A DNA stretch of 64,000 nucleotides from Opisthorchis felineus (lineage: Eukaryota > Platyhelminthes > Trematoda > Opisthorchiida > Opisthorchiidae): the NCBI GenBank assembly GCA_004794785.1, contig SJOL01004350.1:171451-235450 (forward strand), given 5' to 3'. Every line of letters begins with the position of its first letter. The first letter of the stretch is position 1. Shown in pieces: positions 13,601 through 25,255 of this stretch. The translations under genes were made by a program, and so were the position numbers. The notes below the pieces were generated by a model. That model was not told the origin of the DNA, made no database searches, and saw only the letters and a program-made list of their open reading frames with translations.

Positions 13601-14405
13601 AAACATCCGTCGGAAACATCGCTTCTCATTCGCGTTCGGGCTGCTAAAGGGATGAACTGTGCGAGATTTTTCATTGCATTACGTGAGCTGTAACTCCTGG
13701 ACAATTATAAACGGCCACAACAACAATGAAAAACAATGAATAGTGAACCAAAAACTACAAACTGTGGGTTGGACGAATAAGATTAATTCCGGAATCCAAC
13801 TGCCATGGCGGTGATGCTGTGTGCTTCTCGTGTCATCCAGGCTGAATCTTCTTGGACAATGGTTAGAAGTGCGTCCTCAGACAAGTCAGGCGCTGGAGAA
13901 GCAAACAGGGACAACTTTCCACAAAACTTTATTGGTAGTATTTCTTCTATTCAGTTATTTTCGTCCTAGAAAGCCTCCAGCTGCTGGTGCGATCAGAACA
14001 CCTGCTGTGATTTTCAATGCTTGAAAGGGACTGTTCGACACTTGCTGGAATGACACTGCCAGTCGAAGTATGGACATGAGGTCAAGTATCAGCAGTCTTT
14101 CGGAAGGCTTATTACCCGACTCTGATACACGACTACTCTAGATCCCTCTAACAAGCACTTCTCGATGGATCATAGCCCCATAGCATTGCGGTTGTCTTGA
14201 GTAAACCCGTAAATAATGCACTTGTTACGTGGAATTTAATATCCATAAAACATGTGGTGGGTGGTTTAAAGAGGAACTCCGTAAACTTGACTATGACGGC
14301 CATCCACGCCTCCACATGTGCATCAGACCAAATCACAAAGGTACTAGACTGCGACAACACAGAATCTCAGGTAGATCATATTCTGTAGCGTACACATAGG
14401 CTTCA
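10633..14405. other. No recognisable gene
   Basis: It holds scattered short frames only; the longest on the plus strand (12027-12413, 128 codons) has hydrophobic stretches but no domain I recognise. Two homopolymer runs stand out: a G-rich tract near 12104-12118 and a C run near 13269-13277. No repeat family was identified. Confidence 0.4.
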
Positions 14406-14981
14406 TCAACCGAAGATCGTGGAATGTATGGGGATACGAATCACTGAAGCGCAGGAAGTATCAAGCAGACCCTTGTTCGGGCTAGGCACAAATTCCACCT
14501 TGCTGTCGAGTACTGCACCATTCAGCTTAACAAAAAACCAGATATCATAGCCTCTCTCAACACCAGTCGATAACCAGTTGCTCCCAGTAAATGATAGCAT
14601 CAAAGATCTGTATACGACAAAACACTGTACACCAGGCAAGCTGTGCGCGCTTACATAGCAAATCTGGATAATTGTGAAAACATTTTCCTTATTCAAAAGG
14701 ACAGCGGAATCCCATCTCATCAAAACAGTATATGCTGGTAAACTCTGTCGAAAAGCCACTCTTCTAGGCACAACAATAATAATATAATATAATAATACAA
14801 TAATAGTCTCTGGACATGGTATCACACACAAAACCCACTTTGGTGAATCTTTCATCTCGTACACATGGCATGAAGAAAGTCTCAGCCCCAACAGCATTTG
14901 CTGCATAACTGGAAAATGGTGGGTCCAAAAATGACCATGAAGAAAGGAATTGATAAGCGGACTACTCCAGATAGCTGACAA
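14406..14981 (-). other. Unassigned open reading frame of 191 codons
   Basis: This is the longest open frame in the window that lies outside the eIF5 gene and the recognised transposon remnants. It has an ATG and runs 191 codons to a stop. I recognise no domain. It contains one hydrophobic run, part of which is encoded by the AT-only microsatellite at 14771-14806. That argues against a conserved protein. The opposite strand has partly open frames too. I therefore do not call it a gene. It may be a chance frame or a decayed element. Confidence 0.25.
14771..14806. repeat. AT-rich microsatellite (AAT-like)
   Basis: An imperfect run of AAT and AATAT units, about 35 bases. It lies inside the unassigned 191-codon minus frame and accounts for its isoleucine- and tyrosine-rich stretch. 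Confidence 0.8.
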
Positions 14982-16384
14982 ACCCCTTTTTTCAGACCTA
15001 GGGACTCGAAGCTAGTTTGGCCTAATCGTCGTATACCAAATATGAACTACCAGGTGCTCTGCAGATAGTAGCGGTCATCAGACACCAGAGTGAGAGAAAA
15101 GCTTCAGACGGGACCCCAGCTGAGGCTCGTAGATTCTGTGTATCAGCAAAGCTGAGGCTATTTTGTTGTTTATTATACCTTACTCCATCTAGAAAGCTTA
15201 CTTTTTCCGCAGGGTTTGGAGACCAAAATATCACTGCTTATACTTACGATGCCAACAAAACGATTTCTGTCAATTATCCGGGGACTGATATTACAGCCAA
15301 TTTATTTCCTCCCCATTTAGAGTAACGTTTTCCCAAGCAAGCGTTAAATGCTCAAGGACAAATCAAAGAGGTTTATTCTTGAAGAATGGACCAAATATTC
15401 TCTCTAAGAACACTTTTACATTCCAGCAACTCACCACTGCATGCGTCTTTGAAGGTAAAGTTAGGCTTGTCAGTATTATTAGAGCCGGCTACTCATCGGT
15501 AGAATCTAGAGTCTGTGTATATGCTGAGGAAGTCCTTGCGTTCAACACAATGTCTGGCGTTTGTCTGACAAATGTCTCACCATTCATCTTCCTGTCTTCG
15601 GCCTCTGTGTTAACCGCCATCAGCCCCAGAACATGGTCACAACGTAAGACATAGAGTTTCGGTCGACCGGCTGAAGTCATCCTTGTTTCATCCCACGATA
15701 GGGACTTGAATTTATGGGGCGTCGACAATTTAGCTTGTTTCACCCAGACGAGTCTTATTAAAGGCCTACACCCATCTACTTCTGGATTGTGAAAAACGAA
15801 AAAACGGAATGAAGAATATGCCATGATGGGTTACAACGTAGGATAAGACGAGGAAAACTGCAGTTCGTCAATCGAAATTCATATCTCCCCTTTCGATCAC
15901 TTTGTGGGTCTGATGACTCCACATAGACTTAAACAGAGGCCGAAGACAGGGTGGAGTCATGGCGATCAATTTGTCACCACTAGATTACACACATTTTTCT
16001 TCATTTAGTAAGTTGAGTTACATCATAATTTAGTTGAAGAAGTCAGTAAGCAGGCAAATTTTTGCCGGTCGATTTTGGCTTTAATAGTTCCCCACAACGA
16101 TTTTCGGTTATTCTTCGGAGCCAGCAAGGTGCGTTTTGGATCTTCTTGGGGAGCTCATATGTTCTATCGAAAGGTGCCCAGCCCGTTGATCTTTTCAAGA
16201 CACATCATGCTTCGTTAATGATGTAAGCTGCTGTCCAACCGATGATTCCCCTGGAACTGCAGTTGACAATTCGCGAAATATACTCAGTTGCGAACTAACT
16301 TGGTTTTAACGGAGAACTCAACTGAATCATGACTGAAACCCTCGTTAGTGATATTCTTCAACTGAATGTGATGCATTAAGGCTG
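14982..16384. other. No recognisable gene
   Basis: Short overlapping frames on both strands (up to 111 codons, minus 15489-15824), none with a motif I recognise. No repeat was identified. Confidence 0.4.
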
Positions 16385-16467
16385 CTGAATTTTCTATATG
16401 ACACAATATTTGAGGTACCACAGTGCATTGTTTAGATAAAACATTAAACATAAGTCTGCTGAAAGCC

Positions 16468-16525
16468 TTTCGACAGCGCACCACTGGTTTCGCCCTATTT
16501 GGGCCTCATCAGGTAGACTCATTCC
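16468..16525 (-). ncRNA. Hammerhead ribozyme-like core, mutated
   Basis: On the minus strand: CTGATGA (plus 16506-16512), a paired stem II (GCCC / GGGC around AAATA) and GAAA, all as in a hammerhead. After GAAA, the expected ACCGGTC reads ACCAGTG. The palindromic stem III is therefore broken and the base before the cleavage site is G, which hammerheads do not tolerate. Expected to be inactive. Confidence 0.6.
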
Positions 16526-16599
16526 AAAAACCAAGATAGTTTGTAAGTGAGTGCATTTCGTGGATTGTGTCCATTTTGGGTTCAAATGGAGCTAGAACT

Positions 16600-16658
16600 C
16601 GCTGACTGCATCTACCCGGTAAGCCCCAAGGAGGCGAAACCGTTCGTTGGCTGTCGAG
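16600..16658 (+). ncRNA. Hammerhead-like core, decayed
   Basis: The frame of a hammerhead is visible (TCTAC, then CCGGTAA in place of CTGATGA, GCCCCAAGGAGGC, GAAACC, GTTC). The conserved CTGATGA is lost, so no activity is expected. It is useful as a marker of the plus-strand half of the inverted pair. Confidence 0.5.
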
Positions 16659-16999
16659 GTATTTCAGCAATCATATGAACAGTGTGTGCAGTCGGCAAGG
16701 TTGTCTAACTCGTACTGTTTGAAAGCGCCTGCAGTTTCAAGGCAAAGTTTCTCTTCTGTCAGTGTGATAAGGAAAGCTGTCAGTTCTCCGCTGCGTCCTG
16801 ATTGCAGATGATGATTACCGAAATCTATCAATCGTTCGGTTGGCGAGGTTGGATCGGCTACACGAGTTACACACATCTGTAATGACTAGCCGCTAAATTA
16901 ATATTCCCTCTGTTCCAGTTCAAGCTGCTGTTTGCCACATTCCTAAGACTATTAGATAAGCATTGCTGTTGGATTACCTGAAGCACTTTCATTGACTTG

Positions 17000-17103
17000 T
17001 CACTGTGCCCTGGAATAGGAGGATCGAACGCCTGGCTTTTACCCGTCTGTCGCGCGCTCACAAATCTGAGAAAAAAAGGGGACATCGTTAACCACTCAGT
17101 GCG
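17000..17103 (-). repeat. tRNA-like pol III promoter (SINE head or tRNA relic)
   Basis: On the minus strand an A-box-like GAGTGGTTAACGATG is followed about 55 bases on by a B-box-like GGCGTTCGATCCTCC. The spacing is long, as in leucine or serine tRNAs or a SINE head. No full cloverleaf can be drawn by eye, so I call a tRNA-derived repeat rather than a tRNA gene. Confidence 0.4.
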
Positions 17104-19280
17104 ATGACGTGAGCGCAAAATGCACATGCCTACGCATGCATTTTATTGCGGAAATACAACGGGCTAAACCCTGACGTTTTGAGGTTCAGGCAGCGGTACA
17201 GTGGACTATAGGATGAAAGACTAGTCAGATGGTCATTTAGAGTGACTGAATTCGTTCTATCGATGAGATCCCCACTCTCAAGCCTTATACCAGGTACGCC
17301 GCAGTGCTACCTAACAGAAACGTGGCGTAAGTGCATGTTGTGGGCATCCACGGTTTGGAAAAGTTGATTGTGCCAACCTTGAAGTGGTGCAGGGTTAGGT
17401 GAGATCTAGCCCGGAATCCATGAAGTGCTCCAGTCGGTTGAAATAGGATGCACCTTATCAAATTCAAATTTCTGGTCACATTTCATCAAATCTGATTGTA
17501 AAACCCGTTTAAATCGAGTAGAAAGAGACTTTTAGGCATTGCTCGTTCGTTATCCGGGGATTTGCACTGACATTTGTTTTTGCTCAGTCTCACCTCAATG
17601 AAACTCGCCGATGGACTAACTATTTGGTATTTTGCAAGGATAAAACAGCAGGGATGTACTCTGATGATGCGTTCCGTAACATTTATATGCACGAGCTACT
17701 TCAATATTATTGGCTTGATTGGCCCTTGCTGCTCCACCACCTACAAGTAGCCTATGAATACAAAGCAGCTGCATATATGGTGAATTTTTTGATGATCTGA
17801 TAAGAGATCTTGAAAATACGAGCTACTGAAACAACACATATTTCCATTTCCTGCTATTTTTGCTGCTTCAAATGTTTAAATATGCTTGTGGAAATTAATG
17901 TGTGTAAATAAACAGGTTCACAAAAAGTGGTAACTACGAAACAAGTCAAATAACTTTGTGGTTGGACCCCAAGTCAACGAGCTGATTAGGTATTTGTTGG
18001 TTTGTTCTTACTAGTCTCCAGATATCCTGGAAAACTTTTTGGATTAAATCATGGACAAGTAGTCACCTCAGGTTGCCTGAGGGAGAATTGTTATGCGTGG
18101 ACTACTGGAAACTCCCAATCTCAATATACAGAAAAGAAAAATACCGTGTCAAACTACTGTTTTTTTTAAAACAAACACAGGATTACTGCTTAACATTGTC
18201 ATTATGTGGGACATAATCAGTATGCGCAGGTCAGGAAAAGCATGCCGACAAAGACTCACAAATCAGGCACAAGGGGACCCTCATACACAGTCATGTGTGA
18301 AAAATATTGGCCAGAAAGAGCAGCCAACGCCACGTCACTCACACAAATGTGTTGGTGCACGCGGGGAGCTGAAAGCGGTGATCTATTATGAATCACTTAC
18401 TGTGACCTTGGAAATCCTGAGTCCAATATCAGGCTTGATGAACTGAAGAAATCAGGTAAGCCGACGTGAAATGACCAGCAGCCCTTGAAACAAGATATCA
18501 ATAACAACTGCTTATACTGTCACCGCTGCTACATATTCTGAAAGCTTTCTCTACCAGGTAATGTAATTTCAGTCGTTTAATGTACGGTAGAAAAGAATGC
18601 TGCATTTTTTCAACATAGCTACTAAAACATACTGGTGCAACTATATGATGATTATTAGCATCTTCTGTTTAAGTCAGTACGAACGACGTTACTTTAGGTC
18701 ACCTGACCAGACCTTAAGAAACAGTAGAAGTTATCCCGACATGTGCCAAGTTACAAACGTAACTGTCGGGAATTCGATGACTATCTACCTGCCGTGCGCC
18801 CCTCATCTAATTTCTGTGTTATTGGCCATGATATGTTCCGACATGTTATGCAGTGTCCTGGTCTAAAGTAAAGTCGAAAGGTCAAGTTAGGAAGAGACAA
18901 AAAGTCACGTAGGACAATGAGTCAGCAGTGCTTATGAAGCCATTTGTTCAACGTGGCCGTCAGCTGGTAAACCAAACTTAACAGTTTACAGTATTTCTGA
19001 TGTGGCGTTTCTTCCTTGGGAGTAAATAAGCTATTTGGGAAGCTAAAAAGTGTTCTTTCGGTACTGCGTGAACTCTTTCATCGAGTAAGACTTGTGATTG
19101 AAAGCCTTCCTTGACATGGTACTATACTGATCATTCACTTTCCCTGTCGGATTTTGCACTGTATGAACACCTGGGATTCAGTTTCATTGTCGCAACTGGA
19201 AAGGGTCAACTGGAGCCTGTAAAGCACTACTGTCTCAATTCTGCGTGTGTCACAAGCTTTCAGCTGACCAAATTGATACA
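17104..19280. other. No recognisable gene
   Basis: Frames of up to 117 codons (plus 18093-18446), none recognised. No clear repeat. Confidence 0.4.
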
Positions 19281-19489
19281 AAGCATAAGTATGAAATGCA
19301 CTTACTTGAATACCAATTTGGTTTTGAAGGGATACTCATCTGAAACCCAGCTAAATACCTCGTTTTTTATGATGCTTTTAAGAAACTGAATATGCTGCAC
19401 CAGACTGCCTCATGTTTCAGTTGGTGCGATATTCGAGATATCGCGACATATTGTATGGACGCAACACACTACCCATAAGGATGCTGAAA

Positions 19490-19550
19490 GCCGTTCGACA
19501 GCCCATCACCGGTTTTGTCCTCTTTGGGGCTCATCAGGTAGGCTCAATTC
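19490..19550 (-). ncRNA. Hammerhead ribozyme-like core, mutated
   Basis: The minus strand has CTGATGA (plus 19531-19537) and GCCCCAAAGAGG, but then CAAAA where GAAA is required. ACCGGTG follows in place of ACCGGTC, so the cleavage-site base is also wrong. Stem I sequence (GAGCCTAC / GATGGGCTGTC) is still partly complementary. Expected to be inactive. Confidence 0.6.
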
Positions 19551-19799
19551 CAAAACCAAGCGAGTTTGTAAATGAATGCACTTCGTGGATTGTGTCCATT
19601 CTGGGTTCAAGTAGAGCTGGAACTCGCTGACCGCATCTACCCGGTAAGCCCCAAGAATAGCAAAACCAGTCGTGTGCATCATGAAAAAAAACAAAAGATT
19701 CAGCTAGGTCCCAGGTTCCCGTAAAAACCGCATTGGTGTGCAAATGAGAGTATTTCGCGGATTTGCTTTCAAGTGGAACATAAGGCTCACGGAAACTCG

Positions 19800-19855
19800 G
19801 GGACTGCATCTACCTGGTGAGCCCTAAGATGGGCGAAACCGGTCGTGGGCTGTCG
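19800..19855 (+). ncRNA. Hammerhead ribozyme-like core, one core change
   Basis: GACTGCATCTAC, CTGGTGA (one A to G change from CTGATGA), GCCCTAAGATGGGC, GAAA, CCGGTC, GTGGGCTGTC. Stem I pairs well (UCUAC with GUGGG, then GAC with GUC across an internal loop) and stem II has four pairs. Only the A6 to G change should impair it. It gives the best view of the ancestral stem I. Confidence 0.7.
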
Positions 19856-20014
19856 TAGAATTTTCAGCTACCTTATGAGTAGTGTATTACGTATAAAGCA
19901 TAAGTACGTTTGACCAGCCTCCATTCTAGTGAATCAGCGTATGAAAAACAATGTCAGGCCCGAGGAACCACGAAAATTGGCGCCATTGTGGCGCTGACGT
20001 AAGTTGTTATTGTT

Positions 20015-20100
20015 TTGGCTGTATGAACTCGCAGGACTTGTAGAATGTGCATTCACATCACTCTCGCCCGAACCGTCCTTCTCATGCAATGTGGTATATG
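20015..20100 (-). repeat. Fragment of the tRNA-related repeat of 29.7 kb
   Basis: The string GTGCATTCACATCACTCTCGCCCGAACCGTCCTTCT resembles 29720-29765 closely (both have ATTCACATCACTCTCG and a CCTTCT end). It is a short piece of that repeat in the same orientation. No coding role is seen for the 110-codon plus frame that overlaps it. Confidence 0.45.
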
Positions 20101-23100
20101 GTTGTTTCTGTTGTGTTTTAATGACCTCAGTAAGACTAATGCTTGTTTACGGTAAACTAGCAACAAAAAGTGAGCGGGACTGTCAGTCCACAGGCTTAGT
20201 CAGTGCGGATCTCAGCTTATTTATGGTGAGGGGGAAAAGTAAGTTGACACTACTAGTTAGGAATGTGCTCACTGCCGTGGCCATCATTATCTTTATTACC
20301 GTCGTGACCGAAACAGCAGATTGGAAAGTGAAATGAAGATTATGGCGTGGACGTGTCATTTACATTGTGTCCGAAACATAGAGTAGCACGATGGTCATGA
20401 AAAAACCCACCGAATGAGGTGATTAATTTGCCGTGTGGATATGATTTCTGATTTTTTGAACATTTGTCGGCAAAGAACCAATTCGTTATCCGGAAGCCCT
20501 GTCGACCAATGGGAATTAAAATCTTCCGCTCCAGGGTACATATGCTTCTACAAAACATTTTATGGTGAATGGACTTTGCACCCTTGCAAAGTCATCATCA
20601 CATCAGGATAATCTATTTTATTTCTCAAACTGGGGAGTCAACATGCCAACCCTGGAACATTCTGACCCAAAGACCTTCAGGATAGGAAATGAACATTCCA
20701 TCTTTAAGCCACAGGTAGTCGTTCAGCTCTGTGAGCACTTCTCACTTTTCAGAGGTGCAGATCATGTGACTCCACTAAGGGAGATACTTGACATATATAC
20801 TTGGATTCAAACTCAAAAACCTTTCCAGAGAAAGAATGAATCCTTCATTTTACCTTGCTCTTGCTGTAAAGGAGTTTAGTTAGCGCCCATTCGTACACAT
20901 TACATAGTGATTCAGCCTTAACCGCACCGTGCGTAATTCACTGCACTGGACTGGGCTGGTTCCTTGAGCAATAGCCTCTGAAGTGGTTTCGTTAAGCAAA
21001 GATGCCGAAAAATTCCGGGCATTGCAGTCTTGAACAAAAAGTACCAAACTCAGTCGTGACCCACGAATCGCCAGTAATTATGGTCAATCCTCTTCGCTCC
21101 CCCACGGTTGAAAACTAACATTCCAGAGCTGTGGAAACTCGTTTCCACGAGATAAAACATAAGTTAACCTGAAATAACCATTCACCAATATAATTTTGGG
21201 GTAAGAAGAACTTAGCACGTTATATGAGGAAATTCGCCTTGGCCGATGTCTTCGGAGATCCAGAATCTTGTCCTAAGATGGATAAGCGGACGGATGGAGA
21301 ATAGACACTGTTTAGGGATGGTCGCTGCAGAAGGGTTTTACCACATTCAAGAATTAAAGCCAATATCATGGTAAAGGATTGTCACGTTTGGAGATTACTA
21401 GTAAGATTAACAACACGCCTATTGGCTCACAGGTGACACTCAACACTTACGTGGGCATTTATCTTTTTGTTTACCTAGGGTTTTGAACAGTCTATTTGTG
21501 ATGACGTAATACTTTTTAGGATATTGAGCATGATCAATCTCCCTATGGACTGGTGAACCCTGTGATGATTTCCGTCCATCAAATTTGTGTTGCAGAACCG
21601 GATGTGAAACAGCATTTGAACTTAATGATTTCTGCTCATTTCCAGACCACTCGTGGCCCAATTTGAAATAATCGCGTGCCCAAATGAAGCTTACGATCAT
21701 ATAAAGCTGACCTGAGCGTATTGTTAAACTTGACGCAAAGCATTCATCCGTCTGAAACTTTCCAGAAGCATAACCCATTTTGGTGTATTAATATCGACAG
21801 GTACTAGAAAATTTCTAAATGCTGGTATCCTGTGGGGCTGTCAGGTAAATTTAACCACCCTTTTGGTGTGGATTCTTGACGTTACTAGTTTGGCAGCGGA
21901 ACATTATCTCTCGACAACGAATGTATTCCTTCAACCGACTCTGCGCATCCAACCTCCTTCAATTGTGGGGCACTTGGTTGACTGTTCCAAAATGATAGGC
22001 AGCCTAACGGTAGTTATAACAACGGATGTTAATCCCAACTCAACAGTTTTCCTATGATGAGTACAGCCATAGTGATCGAGCTGTGTATTTGAGTGTTTTG
22101 TAGAACCAAAAACATTCATACTGCACCATTTTTCAGGGGGTTCAAGCGCGACATACACTCCCAAATAAAAAGCTACTCGCAATAGTTAGCATCTCCTGTT
22201 GGCGAAATTTTTTACTTTTACCATGAAGTCATCTTTTTAATGAACGTGCAACCACGAAAATCCTCATGCATGACCCTTCACGAGGAAAAATCCTTCAGCA
22301 GGGCCCCATGAGCCTATTGAGACTTAATATACGACTTACTTAAGGCTACCACGCCTGATAACCTAATACATTTATTTAAATCAATAGGAAGAATCTGTAT
22401 GCCACTGATTCATTTCGAAACCTTATGATTCCAGCAAGTTGAACGCAGTCAAAATGTGGGTTATGTTGAAGTATGTTGAAGCATTCACACCACTACGGGG
22501 GAAAATTCACTCCATTTTACTTCTTCCGCTAATTTGTTTTCAGCAACTGAACACCAGCGTCACTGAGCTTTTTTTTCAGAGTCACCTATAAGGAGTTGTA
22601 TTCGCAGCTAGTAACCCTAAGAATTAACATCGCCAATGTACATAACATCGCCCCGCTGCAGGACCTGTTCCCATGAATCCGTTTGCCACCTTATAGGTAT
22701 GTGACAAAAGTGTCACTTTTTCATTCTCTGTTCTGATTCCTCTCCAGGAAGGCATATTTTTACCGGGTTATAGACCTTGTCGGCTGACTTGTGACATTCA
22801 CTAGAGGTACATCACCTAAGGTCGCACAGTACTGAAATTCAACTGGACTGTCGTCAGTGGACAGGAATGTGCTGAATACTAGTTGATCACCCTGAACGGA
22901 CTCCCTATTATAACCCAAGTTTTTTTTCGGGGGAAAAGACCGACTGAAAGCTGAACGTATAATCACCTGACGAAACTGCACATACATTCATCGTGTGCAA
23001 CGACGAACACATTAACGAACTAGGAAAGGTCTTGTATACTTGGTAAGTTCAGATACCTTAGCTGATTGACGGACGTAGGCAGTTTGAACAGGGTTCACTA

Positions 23101-24300
23101 GAAAACAACTTGTCCATGCAAGTGAACCGAACTCCGACGCTGTACTTCGTTCCTGTTTTGTTTTCCTCTCCTAGCAGAACTATCTATTTGGGAGTCCCTA
23201 CCGACAGCATCGTCTGTTCTAATGTTGAGGCTGTACTCACAATAGAGAGTGTTTACCTCCTTGAAAGCTATGAGTTGGTTTCATCCAGGCGATCAAAACA
23301 ACTAAACCAGTTAAGTTCGTCTGAATGCCATATAGTGCCTTGCAATTTGAGAATAAAATTACGGGGAAATAAAACGAGGTAGGGCTGACCCATACCGATT
23401 CGAACGACCTCATCACTGTATTTTGGATGATGTTCTGTTACGCCATGTCATATGTCTACAGGGCTTCAAAATGAAGTAGAGTATTGGTTGTCGATCGGGT
23501 GGCTGTTAGTCTGTTTGCCGAGCTTGATACACTGATGACATCTCTATGATTGATGACGACACGTATGCAAGCAAACTATCAAGCTCAGCGAAAATACCAA
23601 AAGTCACCTGATCTACAACCAAACAGAGCACCCAAGTTAACAATATTTCTGAGAAGAATATCTTACAATGTGCAAGTTATGTGCATCAGTATGACAAAGT
23701 GTGTTGTATCAGTGGTTGTGGTAGCTGCCAATACTTTACACCCCTCCGATAAGAAGGTCTCTATCTGAAAGGTATTCTCTCCCTGGAGCCTTGTTCTTCG
23801 GGATTTTTTGAAGGAGGTCAATTTTACCCAACTAGATACAAAAGATGCTTTTGTTCATGGCCCTTAAGCCAAACCCAGATAACCTGATGCTCTATCAGCT
23901 TGTCACCCACAAGAGTTTCTTTTCTGTTCAGCTTCATAGCCTAGCACAGTCAAAGAATCAGCTCCGAATGAATTGATCTTTATTCTACAAATGCTAATGC
24001 ACGAACGATCCGAACTTTTTTATGGAGAAAATAGGTTAACAGAAAGTAAATAGACTGATCTACTGGCGCAGCAAACAATGCGGTGAAACCCACAAGGACA
24101 ATCTTGTAGAGAAGTAACTAGGGGGGGGAAGTGGTCAAAATTCGGATTCGCAATCTCCCATAGCAAATCATCTTTATCGAAATACGGCAACCAGGGTTGC
24201 GGTTCGGCAATTGTGGATGGCGACAATTGGTCCCGCTCCACTTGTGTAAAACTCAGCACCAGACTCGACCAAACAATGGTTTTGAGAGACACAGAAAGTT
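20101..24300. other. No recognisable gene
   Basis: Short frames only (longest 112 codons, minus 21440-21778). No motif or repeat was recognised; one G run occurs at 24121-24128. Confidence 0.4.
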
Positions 24301-24309
24301 AGTCTACTA

Positions 24310-25250
24310 CTGAAAGTCCTAGTGGCTTTAAGAACGCACTACGAAAGAGAAAATCAAAATGCTCTCAATAGGAGACAGGAAGCGAAGGTGGAGGCCCACT
24401 CCTATCCCAGAGTGAACTTTAGCCTGCCGTCCACACTAAGTCAAAGCCCTAAACTCCTCAGGATTCAGGTCAACCTGAACTTCTCACTGGATTCTTCGAC
24501 CAGTCTTGGCCCAACAAGTTCATCAACGCAGTCCCGTCTACAGCGGGTTTATCGGCTACCATCTCTCTGCCAATCATTGCGGTACCGTGGGACAAACAAT
24601 CCACTGGACAATCTCACGGTGTGGTACCGACTTCCACGCCTCAGCAGTACAGAAAGTTAATGCACACAAACTCTCTGATCCTATAAAATAATCCACTACA
24701 TCGCCCCTGGTAACACAGAAAGCGGAAGCATACTTGAGCTGGAATGCGGTTCTTGCAATATTGGTCTACGGACTGGAAGGAAAAGTAAGGCGAGTTTAAT
24801 ATACGGAATGCTCGAGCTGGCCAGTCCGGACTCGATAGCGAACTATCACAGTGACTGTGCTGGATAGAAGTATATTTAGAAGCTCCTCGACCCGTCTGGC
24901 TTTAGAACTGCTGAGGTAAGCCTTCTGCCACCTCAAACAACTACAGAGAAACTGGTCCAGGCATCCTCAGGTTGCCCTTAATATCTACTGCTGTACGAAT
25001 CCAGACATTAGAGATACTGTACCTGCACCGAGGCACAGATCTTCCAGTGCTACACTTGCGTCTCTTTTACACCCGACATTCGGCGAATCCGGCTAAAAGT
25101 CACATTGTGGAACTTCCGACGCGGAACCTATTTAGAACGAACGCTTGGACCCATCTACTCTCTACGCCCCCAAAAACACCACACATCAATCTAAGATGGA
25201 AATAGATACATTTTGCGGTGCTGCGAGCATCACAACAACCTAGCACGATT
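24310..25250 (+). other. Probable 5' part of the LINE remnant at 25.3-26.5 kb
   Basis: The plus strand here has relatively open, serine- and leucine-rich frames (24322-24660, 24972-25205) directly ahead of an endonuclease remnant. That is where a LINE would carry ORF1 or the start of its endonuclease. I see no motif that proves this. Confidence 0.3.
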
Positions 25251-25255
25251 TCACA

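Larger units (their letters stand above)
16385..16680. repeat. Hammerhead repeat, head-to-head pair (locus A)
   Basis: Two copies of the hammerhead-bearing repeat face each other. The minus-strand copy has a ribozyme-like core at about 16468-16525. The plus-strand copy starts near 16525 and has a decayed core at about 16600-16658. The sequence between them (TTTGTAAGTGAGTGCATTTCG and on) matches the plus-strand unit at 32757-32780 and the same pair at 19.5 kb. Because loci A and B share the same inverted junction, this layout was probably inherited as a unit rather than made twice. Confidence 0.65.
19285..19880. repeat. Hammerhead repeat, three-copy inverted array (locus B)
   Basis: A minus-strand repeat covers about 19285-19545 and faces two plus-strand units at about 19550-19680 and 19686-19880. 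The minus part carries the inter-ribozyme sequence also seen at 32930-33070 (GATATCTCGAATATCG, the CATGAGGC stretch, CAGCATATTCAGTTT). Three ribozyme-like cores are present, at about 19490-19550 (minus), 19625-19680 (plus) and 19800-19855 (plus). The head-to-head junction near 19545 matches that of locus A. Confidence 0.7.

Noticed and set aside
20004..20336. 110-codon plus frame with hydrophobic runs as a membrane protein
   Set aside because: Its start overlaps a dispersed repeat fragment and no family is recognisable. Hydrophobic runs are common in chance frames of AT-rich DNA.
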